From Alteromonas sp. a30 (GTDB taxonomy: Bacteria; Pseudomonadota; Gammaproteobacteria; Enterobacterales; Alteromonadaceae): 64,000 nucleotides of DNA. The notes under the pieces were generated by a model. That model did no database searches, had not been told where the DNA came from, and worked only from the letters and a program-made list of their open reading frames with translations. The stretch's first letter is position 1; each line of letters opens with the position of its first letter. Positions 28,235 through 35,366 of this stretch are shown one piece after another. The position numbers and the translations under genes were made by a program. The stretch is taken from the NCBI RefSeq assembly GCF_026788005.1, contig NZ_JABEPE010000005.1:62001-126000 (forward strand), written 5' to 3'.

Positions 28235-30259
28235 ATGAAGACCCGCTTTTCATTGATTGCCGCAAGTATGGGGCTAGCGCTTTCTGCCCAAACCTTTGCC
28301 GCCGCCGAGCCCACCACATTTGTGCATTTGTTCGAATGGAAATGGCAGGATGTTGCCACTGAGTGTGAAACCTTTTTAGGCCCGAAAGGTTATGCAGCAG
28401 TACAAGTTTCACCACCTCAAGAACATATCCAAGGCTCACAATGGTGGACACGTTACCAGCCTGTTAGTTACACACTAGAAAGCCGCGGAGGGAATCGTGC
28501 TCAATTCATTGATATGGTAAATCGGTGTAAAGCGGCAGGTGTTGATATTTACGTAGATGCGGTCATTAACCATATGGCAGCAGGCAGTGGCACCGGCACA
28601 AATGGCAGCTCCTACGGTAACAAGAGCTACCCCATTTATCGCCCGCAGGATTTCCACTCTACTTGCCAAATTAATGGTTCAGATTATTCCAGCGACCGCT
28701 ACCGAGTACAAAACTGTGAACTGGTTGGCCTCCCTGACCTCAACACAAGTGCCAGCTATGTTCAAAACACCATCGCAAGCTATTTAAACGACTTGCTTAA
28801 CATCGGCGTTGCCGGCTTCCGCTTTGATGCTTCTAAACATATGTCGGTTCAGGATATTCAAAGCGTTGTAGCAAAACTGAATGGTTCGCCTTTCTTCTTC
28901 CAAGAAGTGATTGACCAAGGCGGCGAAGTGATCACTGCTGATGAATACACCAGCACGGGATTAGTCACTGAATTTAAATATTCAACACAACTTGGCAACA
29001 CCTTCAAAAATGGTCAACTGTCATGGTTAAACAACTTTGGTGAGGCATGGGGGTTCCTACCAAGCAGCTCAGCCGTTGTTTTTGTTGATAACCACGACAA
29101 CCAACGTGGTCATGGAGGTGGAGGCAATATCGTCACATTCGAAGATGGCAAACTATACGATTTAGCCAATGTATTCATGTTAGCGTGGCCTTATGGCTAC
29201 CCGAAAGTGATGTCGAGCTACGACTATCACGGCGACACCGATGCAGGCGGTCCGAGCATATCCGTTCATAATAACGGTAACGTAGAATGCTTTGGCAGCA
29301 ATTGGCAATGTGAGCACCGCTGGAGCCCAATTTCCGGTGCTATGCAATTTAGAAACTACACTGCACGTAACTTCTTTACCTCAGACTGGTGGGATAATGG
29401 CAACAACCAAATCGCCTTTGGTCGCGGTGATGCAGGCCATGTCGCTATCAACAAAGAAAGCTATGCCCTAACCGCCACCGTGCCAACGCAAATGTCTCCC
29501 GGCCAATACTGTAACGTGTTAAACGGCGACATCTCCAGCAACGGCACAAGCTGTAGCGGTGATGTGATTACAGTTAACAGCAATGGCACAATCAACTTAA
29601 ACGTGGCTTCGTATGAAGCTATGGCCATTCACGAAGGCGCGAAGATCTCAGGTAGCACAGGTGGCGGCGACACCGGCAGTGGAGACGATGCTGATTGGCA
29701 ACGCACGGTTGTATTCATTAATGCGGAAACACAAAGCGGCCAAGACATGTTCATTCGTGGTGGCATCGACCACGACTACGCGAATAATAATCTTGGCAGA
29801 AACTGCGCCACTTCTAACTTTGAATGCGCAATGCCAATTCGCCACTTGAACCTACGTAACGCCACAACTGCGCCTTGGAAGTCTAACGACACCATGCTGG
29901 ATTGGTACGGTGTAGAAGCCGGTCAAAGCAGCCAAGCTGACGGCACCCCTTTAGATTGGACCACCAACATTTGGCCTAGCAGCTACGGCGCATTACGCAC
30001 AGTTGCAGTTGATGGGTACGGCGAAGAGCCATTAAACATTTGGGGCCTACATCACTGGATGTTGGATGTGGAAATGGATTGCAGCAAAACCGTTAATGGT
30101 TGGTTTGAGCTCAAAGCATTTGTGAAAAACGGCCAAGGCTTTGAAAACAATATAAGTCAAAGCGGCACGCCTTATTCATCGCAAAACCACATGGCACAAT
30201 GCGGCAAAATCAATAAATTTGATTTTAATAGTAACGGAGTAGAAATTCGCAACTTCTAA
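28235..30259 (+). CDS. Secreted chloride-dependent-type alpha-amylase (GH13) with C-terminal extension
   Basis: A 674-residue exported enzyme that hydrolyses starch alpha-1,4 links. A signal peptide occupies residues 1-24 (cleavage FAAA-EP). The GH13 catalytic region ends near 472 and has the nucleophile Asp198 (GFRFDASKH), acid/base Glu224 (FFQEVIDQG) and Asp288 ([12 protein letters not shown]). From memory the sequence is very close to the cold-active Pseudoalteromonas haloplanktis amylase, and these positions equal its D174/E200/D264 plus the 24-residue signal. A Gly/Ser/Asp linker (about 474-488) leads to a 185-residue C-terminal domain, like the propeptide or secretion helper of that enzyme. 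The ribosome site is AGGAGA. Two palindromes upstream may regulate it. A terminator follows. Confidence 0.95.
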   Translation: MKTRFSLIAASMGLALSAQTFAAAEPTTFVHLFEWKWQDVATECETFLGPKGYAAVQVSPPQEHIQGSQWWTRYQPVSYTLESRGGNRAQFIDMVNRCKAAGVDIYVDAVINHMAAGSGTGTNGSSYGNKSYPIYRPQDFHSTCQINGSDYSSDRYRVQNCELVGLPDLNTSASYVQNTIASYLNDLLNIGVAGFRFDASKHMSVQDIQSVVAKLNGSPFFFQEVIDQGGEVITADEYTSTGLVTEFKYSTQLGNTFKNGQLSWLNNFGEAWGFLPSSSAVVFVDNHDNQRGHGGGGNIVTFEDGKLYDLANVFMLAWPYGYPKVMSSYDYHGDTDAGGPSISVHNNGNVECFGSNWQCEHRWSPISGAMQFRNYTARNFFTSDWWDNGNNQIAFGRGDAGHVAINKESYALTATVPTQMSPGQYCNVLNGDISSNGTSCSGDVITVNSNGTINLNVASYEAMAIHEGAKISGSTGGGDTGSGDDADWQRTVVFINAETQSGQDMFIRGGIDHDYANNNLGRNCATSNFECAMPIRHLNLRNATTAPWKSNDTMLDWYGVEAGQSSQADGTPLDWTTNIWPSSYGALRTVAVDGYGEEPLNIWGLHHWMLDVEMDCSKTVNGWFELKAFVKNGQGFENNISQSGTPYSSQNHMAQCGKINKFDFNSNGVEIRNF

Positions 30260-30288
30260 GCCTAATCAATAACATAAGCGTATTGTTC

Positions 30289-30314
30289 AAAAAGCCAGCA
30301 ATTGCTGGCTTTTT
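30289..30314 (+). terminator. Intrinsic terminator after the amylase gene
   Basis: AAAAAGCCAGC and GCTGGCTTTTT flank AATT in a near-perfect hairpin 30 nt after the stop codon, ending in TTTTT. The flanking A and T runs make it usable on both strands. Confidence 0.85.
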
Positions 30315-30398
30315 AACTTCTGTAAAAAACTGCAAATTCTCACTTTAGGGATTGTTTTTATCGCCGATAGCTTAAGCATAAGCCACAGGAGCTAAGCG

Positions 30399-30827
30399 AT
30401 GAACAACCTACTTCACAATTTCAAACTTGGATGCTGCATTTTCATCGCATTGATAGCGTCAACAACATTGACCGGTTGTATTCAAGGCGTTGCAGCAGAA
30501 CGATTTGCTTATAAAGACGTTAATCCCGTTTCTGAAAGTGCCATTAAAGCAGTTAACACTAAATTTTATTCCAACTTTTCTATGGGAGGTTGGTATTACA
30601 AGGGTGCAAAAGCGATTAACGGTACCATTAACGCTTACATTCAGATCCCTAGCCGCCTTGATATGAACCAACAGGATCAGAAAAACTATTTACGCCAATC
30701 TATTTGCCCTTCAGCCGCCACTGCTGACTTCTGGCGGGCGTTAGATGGCATTCCATTGTCGGTTCACATTTATACCTTCAACAAAAAATTTACGGTTTAT
30801 GCACATTGCGAAAACCCAACTGTTTAG
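30399..30827 (+). CDS. Hypothetical lipoprotein
   Basis: A 142-residue protein with an N-terminal hydrophobic segment ending in a lipobox (CCIFIALIASTTLTGCIQG, T-L-T-G-C), so it is probably a lipoprotein. Two further cysteines occur late (SICPSAA and YAHCENP) and may form a disulfide in the periplasm. AGGAGC precedes the ATG. I recognise no family. It stands alone between two terminators. Confidence 0.65.
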   Translation: MNNLLHNFKLGCCIFIALIASTTLTGCIQGVAAERFAYKDVNPVSESAIKAVNTKFYSNFSMGGWYYKGAKAINGTINAYIQIPSRLDMNQQDQKNYLRQSICPSAATADFWRALDGIPLSVHIYTFNKKFTVYAHCENPTV

Positions 30828-30927
30828 CGGGCTAAAGGCATAGCACTGCAACCACCAAAAAGACTTGAAGAACAAATAACGGACTGTTTTACCTTCTCGC
30901 CCCCTCAGTCGTAGTCTGGTGGATCTT

Positions 30928-30950
30928 AAAAAGGGGCTTTGCCCCTTTTT
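30928..30950. terminator. Bidirectional hairpin terminator
   Basis: AAAAAGGGGC, a TTT loop and GCCCCTTTTT form a tight hairpin with A and T runs on its two sides. It lies about 100 nt after the hypothetical lipoprotein gene, for which it is the likely terminator. Confidence 0.7.
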
Positions 30951-31090
30951 ACCCCAACCTCTCATCTCAACATCACATAAAAGACGTTTACCAAAGCCTC
31001 TTGTCTCAGCTTTACATTGCCGAGATTGAATCAATGTGATTCCCTACGGGAACGCTTGATGGGAAAAATCACCCTAAACGTAAACAAATA

Positions 31091-31112
31091 ATTCAGGATT
31101 GATTCAGTGATT
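31091..31112 (+). promoter_or_regulatory. Direct repeat, possible response-regulator box
   Basis: ATTCAGGATT (31091-31100) is repeated as ATTCAGTGATT (31102-31112), an 11-bp period, about one helical turn. OmpR/PhoP-type regulators bind such tandem half-sites. It is about 190 bp upstream of the PepSY-like gene, so it could be an autoregulatory site for the regulator encoded at 31596. Confidence 0.4.
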
Positions 31113-31192
31113 CGATCCTAGTCTTGAAAGGAATAACGGAAATTAACTCTCGTTATTAAGACATTGTTAGATAACTCTCAAACAGGAACTTT

Positions 31193-31240
31193 ATGACCTA
31201 CGTGTATCTTCAATCTCAAACCGTCGAAGTTAGTCAATAA
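31193..31240 (+). CDS. Tiny leader ORF 1 (15 residues)
   Basis: ATG at 31193 follows AGGAA by a good spacing and opens a 15-residue ORF (MTYVYLQSQTVEVSQ). Its TAA overlaps the ATG of the next tiny ORF as TAATG. The good ribosome site and the overlap suggest it is translated and feeds ribosomes into the following frames. No homologue is known to me. Confidence 0.4.
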   Translation: MTYVYLQSQTVEVSQ

Positions 31241-31302
31241 TGCCTATGTTTAAACATTCACTGTTTTCTCTATTCACTTTCTCGATTTTGGGTTGCTGTT
31301 AA
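31240..31302 (+). CDS. Tiny leader ORF 2, hydrophobic (20 residues)
   Basis: A 20-residue ORF starting MPMFKHSLFS, mostly hydrophobic and ending in Gly-Cys-Cys. It overlaps leader ORF 1 by one base and the PepSY-like gene's ATG by one base, each as TAATG. It lacks its own strong ribosome site, so it would depend on coupling. It could be a membrane micropeptide or only a translational relay. Confidence 0.35.
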   Translation: MPMFKHSLFSLFTFSILGCC

Positions 31303-31586
31303 TGATGCGCTTCATTATCCTCCTGACAACGCTCGTTGTTTCTTGGTTTGCCTTTGCAGATCCTCCTATGTTTGGGCAGCATAACAAATCAACCGCGCAA
31401 ACCAAGTCGCAAGCAGCTAAGCAAGCAATGCGCCGTTATAAAGGGCGGGTGCTAAAAGTCGAAACTCAGCAAACGTTCTTTCGTGTGAAAGTTTTACAAA
31501 AATCAGGACGCGTTGTCGTCGTTGAAATAAAACGGGCGATGCACATTACGCCGGTTTTGACCGAAAAAAATGAAAATGATAATTAA
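31302..31586 (+). CDS. PepSY-like periplasmic protein of a two-component operon
   Basis: A 94-residue exported protein. A signal peptide (FIILLTTLVVSWFAFA) is followed by about 70 residues resembling a small PepSY domain: AKQAMRRYKGRVLKVETQQ, FFRVKVLQKSGRVVVVEI. Such proteins are common just before PhoP/PhoQ-like pairs and may adjust the sensor from the periplasm. An in-frame TTG at 31293 would lengthen it, but the ATG at 31302 overlaps the preceding ORF stop and is preferred. It lies 9 nt before the response regulator. Confidence 0.7.
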   Translation: MMRFIILLTTLVVSWFAFADPPMFGQHNKSTAQTKSQAAKQAMRRYKGRVLKVETQQTFFRVKVLQKSGRVVVVEIKRAMHITPVLTEKNENDN

Positions 31587-31595
31587 GGTTCAAAA

Positions 31596-32270
31596 ATGCG
31601 ATTACTCATTGTAGAAGACGATAGCCGTTTGTTAACGCAACTTGATGCTCTGATGCAAAAACAAGGTTATAGCGTTGATCTTGCAGATGACGGTATGAAA
31701 GCGAAGTTCCTGATGCAAGAATACCCCTATGATGCGGCAATCATTGATGTCGGCCTCCCTGTTTTAGATGGATTTGAGCTAATCCGCCAAGTGAGAAAAG
31801 ATAACGTCACCACGCCAATTCTTATTTTAACCGCGCGCGATCGCTGGCAAGAAAAGGTAGAAGGTTTGGAAGCGGGAGCAGATGACTATCTGACTAAGCC
31901 ATTTCAACATGAAGAGTTGCTTGCTCGGATCAACGCGCTTATTCGTCGTTCATCAGGTCAGGCTAGCCCTAAAATTACTTTAGGCCCTATTTCGCTCGAC
32001 ACCGTTTCACAAGAGGTCACGGTAAATGGTGAAGTACTGGACTTAACCGCTTACGAATATAAAGTGTTGGAATATTTGTTGATGAACCCGAAAAAGATCA
32101 TCTCCAAAACCGAACTTACTGAGCACATCTATGATCAGGACTTTGATTTAGACAGCAATGTTATTGAAGTATTTGTCGGTCGTTTACGTAAAAAACTTGA
32201 TCCCGAAAATAAATACAAACCCATTGAAACATTACGAGGTCGTGGTTATCGAATTAACCGCCAACTATGA
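31596..32270 (+). CDS. OmpR/PhoP-family response regulator
   Basis: A 224-residue regulator. The receiver domain has the acidic pocket VEDDSR (residues 7-12), phosphorylation site Asp51 (AAIIDVGLPVLDG), a conserved Thr in LILTARD and Lys in YLTKPFQ. The winged-helix DNA-binding domain ends with IETLRGRGYRIN. It overlaps the following kinase by 4 nt (ATGA), so the two form a pair. The closest type is PhoP, but the signal (low Mg, peptides or another) is not evident. Confidence 0.93.
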   Translation: MRLLIVEDDSRLLTQLDALMQKQGYSVDLADDGMKAKFLMQEYPYDAAIIDVGLPVLDGFELIRQVRKDNVTTPILILTARDRWQEKVEGLEAGADDYLTKPFQHEELLARINALIRRSSGQASPKITLGPISLDTVSQEVTVNGEVLDLTAYEYKVLEYLLMNPKKIISKTELTEHIYDQDFDLDSNVIEVFVGRLRKKLDPENKYKPIETLRGRGYRINRQL

Positions 32271-33610
32271 AACGACTGTCTTTAAAAATCCGTGTTTTTT
32301 CCGCAGCGCTATTAGCGCTGCTTTTGTTTATTCCCCTTGCCGCTTATGCATTAGAGCGCGCCTACGTCGCCAGTTTAACGCAAGCCGTGTTAGAACGAAT
32401 GCGCGTACAAACGCTAACGCTTATTTCTGAATTTGAAGTGCTTAACGCCATCAGCAATATGCCAGATGTGATAATTAACGGGCAGTTTAATATTCCCGAT
32501 TCTGGTGTATACGGGGTTATTTCAGCAAGAAACCTTATCGTTTGGCGTTCTCAATCCACGATGAATTGGGTGGTGCCAAACTTTCAAGGCGTCCCAGATA
32601 TTGGCAAAGAAAAGTTTACCGAAGTTGATCACAACGCTAAACGCTACTTTGTACACAGTTATACAGCAGAATTTTCCTCATCTCGTGGATTCCTAGCCTA
32701 TACCTTTCATGTTTATCAAGACAAAAGCAGCTTTGATGCTGAAGTTATCCACTATCGGCATACACTTTGGTACTGGCTTGGCAATGTCTCCGTGCTATTA
32801 CTTGGGTTGCTGATTTTCACCTTATTCACGGCCTTACGCCCTATCAATCGCCTAGTTAAAGATATTTCCAATATTGAAAAAGGCGAAAACGAGCGCTTAA
32901 CAAGCCATTACCCACCAGAGCTTGAACCTCTAAAATCCAGCTTAAATCACCTATTATCGACTGAAGAAAATCAGCGCCAACGCTATAAAAACAGCCTTGG
33001 TGACTTAGCACACAGCTTAAAAACCCCTTTAGCAGTTTTATCAGGATTACCGGATTTGCCGGAAGCAGGAAAAGAGCCTGTTGAACAAATCAATAATATT
33101 ATTCAACGTCAACTTAAACGCGCTGTTGCTGGTACGGGTAGCCGCTGGAATCAAAAGGCCAACGTGAAAGCGGTGGTCGACAAATTGGTCTCGGCAATGG
33201 AAAAAGTATACCGCCAAAAAGAATTAAGCTTTTTTGTAGATATTCCCGCTTCGTTGGGGTTTTACGGCGATGAAACTGACTTGTTAGAGCTACTGGGTAA
33301 TTTAGTAGACAACGCATGTAAAGCCGCAGAAACCGAAGTATTGATTCGTGCTTCTCAAAGCAAAATGCGTTTACATATTAGCGTTGCTGATGATGGTCCG
33401 GGCATTCCACCAGATGAACGCCAAGCATTAATTGAACGTGGTCATCGGCTAGATAGCTACAAAAGTGGTCAAGGTATTGGTATGGCCGTGGTTGCCGACT
33501 TGGTATCCGCTTATGAGGGTCATTTGAATATTGACAATGGCACTGAAGAACAAGGTTTGCCAACAGGCGCGGTGATTACCGTTGACTTCCCGTGTCATCC
33601 GGGAAAATAG
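32267..33610 (+). CDS. PhoQ-like sensor histidine kinase
   Basis: A 447-residue membrane kinase. Membrane helices are near residues 10-28 (AALLALLLFIPLAAYAL) and 170-190 (WYWLGNVSVLLLGLLIFTLF) around a periplasmic sensor of about 140 residues. HAMP-like sequence follows. The phospho-accepting His lies in GDLAHSLKTPLAVL, and the ATP domain shows LVDNACKAAETE, DDGPGIPPDER and GQGIGMAVV. It phosphorylates the regulator encoded just upstream. A shared hairpin terminator follows. Confidence 0.92.
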   Translation: MKRLSLKIRVFSAALLALLLFIPLAAYALERAYVASLTQAVLERMRVQTLTLISEFEVLNAISNMPDVIINGQFNIPDSGVYGVISARNLIVWRSQSTMNWVVPNFQGVPDIGKEKFTEVDHNAKRYFVHSYTAEFSSSRGFLAYTFHVYQDKSSFDAEVIHYRHTLWYWLGNVSVLLLGLLIFTLFTALRPINRLVKDISNIEKGENERLTSHYPPELEPLKSSLNHLLSTEENQRQRYKNSLGDLAHSLKTPLAVLSGLPDLPEAGKEPVEQINNIIQRQLKRAVAGTGSRWNQKANVKAVVDKLVSAMEKVYRQKELSFFVDIPASLGFYGDETDLLELLGNLVDNACKAAETEVLIRASQSKMRLHISVADDGPGIPPDERQALIERGHRLDSYKSGQGIGMAVVADLVSAYEGHLNIDNGTEEQGLPTGAVITVDFPCHPGK

Positions 33611-33631
33611 CCTCAGCTAAAAGCTCAAGCA

Positions 33632-33653
33632 AAAAGGGCCAAAAGGCCCTTTT
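33632..33653. terminator. Bidirectional terminator between the kinase gene and pdsO
   Basis: AAAAGGGCC (33632-33640) pairs with GGCCCTTTT (33645-33653) around AAAA. The A/T runs on both sides suit termination of the two converging transcripts. Confidence 0.85.
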
Positions 33654-33678
33654 CCAATCTCGCACTGCCCTTGATGCT

Positions 33679-34434
33679 TTACGGATTAGCAGCCGTCATG
33701 ACAGGTGATTCTGAATGAATACGAATGACCACACGACGGTCAAAGAAATCGTGCTCTAAACTTTGTTCATCTAATACCGGTTGCTCTTCACCGTAAGAAG
33801 TTACATCTATTCGGTTTTGTGGCACCCCTTTTTTCGCGAGATAACGCTGTACCGCTGCCACCCGTTTTTCCGATAATGCTTGGTTGTATTCCGAATCGCC
33901 ACGGCGATCGGCATAACCAAATAGCTCAATTTTCACGGTTTTAGATGCCTTTGCAGCATTCGCAATCGTATCTAAGCTGGAAAAATAATGCGGTTGTAGC
34001 TTATCAGAAGCGGTTAAAAATTGAATGTGGCTTTCTGTTGGCATCACGCTTCTCACCTTCACCAATTCCACTTCCTGTTGCTGACGCTCTTCTTCTTGAT
34101 TCGCCGCTAGCAGCATTTCGTGTTGCAGCAACAACTGGGCATAGGCGTGTTCAGCTTCTTCCAATCGAGATGCCATTCTTTTAGCATTTTGGTCGTCATT
34201 AACATGATCCGCTAAAAAGAATCCCGCTCCGGTGCCAATAATCGCCCCAATTGGACCACCAACTAATGCCCCTGTTACAAACCCAGAGCTAACACCAATG
34301 GATTGGTTTAACGCTTCCTGTTGGGTTTTATTAGTTGTTGCATCACTTGCGGCATTGGCAGTGGTCGACGATAACCCCGTTACCAATAGCCCCGTTACAA
34401 ATAACGCTGAAACTAAATTGGTTTGCTTCTTCAT
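33679..34434 (-). CDS. pdsO: PdsO, OmpA-family protein of the proteobacterial sortase system
   Basis: A 251-residue protein from the ATG at 34434, which follows AGGAT with good spacing; the open frame runs 69 codons further upstream but without export or ribosome signals. A signal peptide (MKKQTNLVSALFVTGLLVTG) is followed by a glycine-zipper stretch (VTGALVGGPIGAIIGTGAGF, about 53-72), a coiled coil (about 80-120) and a C-terminal OmpA peptidoglycan-binding domain (IELFGYADRRGDSEYNQALS, DRRVVIRI). This layout, next to pdsR and pdsS, matches PdsO of the dedicated sortase system of marine gammaproteobacteria. No sortase or sortase target is nearby. Confidence 0.85.
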   Translation of the reverse strand: MKKQTNLVSALFVTGLLVTGLSSTTANAASDATTNKTQQEALNQSIGVSSGFVTGALVGGPIGAIIGTGAGFFLADHVNDDQNAKRMASRLEEAEHAYAQLLLQHEMLLAANQEEERQQQEVELVKVRSVMPTESHIQFLTASDKLQPHYFSSLDTIANAAKASKTVKIELFGYADRRGDSEYNQALSEKRVAAVQRYLAKKGVPQNRIDVTSYGEEQPVLDEQSLEHDFFDRRVVIRIHSESPVMTAANP

Positions 34435-34657
34435 AATCATCCTGTTATTGCTCCAAAAACTCATTAAATACTGACCAAACTGTGTTGATGGCTTAATTAA
34501 ACAAGGCTGAAATGGCACCAAAACGCAGACAATATGGCAAAACGAAGAACAAATGTGGCAAGAATATGGAAATTGCTTGTTCAGGCTAACTTTGGCTGGT
34601 ATCTGATAGTGTTTTGGATAACCATTCTCAACACCCAGCACTCATCAATAAAAAATT

Positions 34658-35356
34658 ATGGCAAAACGTATAGCATTAATTGAAGACGATCCCGCCATTC
34701 GCGAAAACTACACTTCGGCATTGGAAAATCAGGGTTATCAGGTAATAAGTTACGAAGATAGACTCAACGCCACACGCGCATTTGAAACCCGCTTGCCCGA
34801 CTTAGCGATTATTGATATTGGCTTAAAAGATGAAATTGACGGGGGATTTGCCTTATGTCAGCAGTTGAGAAACCAATCGAAAACACTGCCTATTATCTTT
34901 TTCACCGCAAGAGACAACGATTACGATACCATTTGTGGCTTACGTATGGGCGCAGACGATTACCTAACCAAAGACATCAGCCTGCCACACTTATTAGCTC
35001 GCATTGCAGCGCTATTTCGCCGTACCGAACTGCTGCATCAACCTGTTAACAGTAACGACATTATTGCTCAAGGCGATTTATCCATGGATACCAGCCGCAT
35101 GACGGTAACATGGCAGTCTCACCCAATAGAATTAACGGTGACTGAGTTTTGGATGTTGCATGCCATTGCCAAATACGCCGGGCATGTAAAGAGTCGCCAA
35201 CAGCTAATGGACGAATCGCAAATGGTGGTCGATGACACCACCATCACTTCGCACATCAAACGAATTCGCAAAAAATTCGCGCAAATTGACACTCAGTTTG
35301 ATGCCATCGAGACCGTATATGGTATGGGTTATCGCTGGAAAACCAAAGCCAATTGA
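34658..35356 (+). CDS. pdsR: PdsR, sortase-system-type response regulator
   Basis: A 232-residue OmpR-class regulator. The receiver has IEDDPAIREN (residues 8-17), Asp53 as phospho-site (AIIDIGLKDEIDGG) and FFTARDNDYDT. The winged helix includes VTEFWMLHAIAKYAGHVKS and ends ETVYGMGYRW. The family assignment comes from its pairing with the large PdsS-type kinase and divergent pdsO. The start codons of pdsO and pdsR are 223 nt apart, so both promoters lie in that gap. Confidence 0.88.
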   Translation: MAKRIALIEDDPAIRENYTSALENQGYQVISYEDRLNATRAFETRLPDLAIIDIGLKDEIDGGFALCQQLRNQSKTLPIIFFTARDNDYDTICGLRMGADDYLTKDISLPHLLARIAALFRRTELLHQPVNSNDIIAQGDLSMDTSRMTVTWQSHPIELTVTEFWMLHAIAKYAGHVKSRQQLMDESQMVVDDTTITSHIKRIRKKFAQIDTQFDAIETVYGMGYRWKTKAN

Positions 35357-35366
35357 GGGCCCCCTA

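Noticed and set aside
34435-34641. 69-codon upstream extension of pdsO
   Set aside because: The signal peptide and the AGGAT ribosome site point to the ATG at 34434; the extension is Cys/His-rich without export logic.
35232-35366. pdsS starting inside pdsR
   Set aside because: It would overlap pdsR by 125 nt; the TTG at 35367 with GAGGG upstream gives the expected short cytoplasmic start before helix 1.
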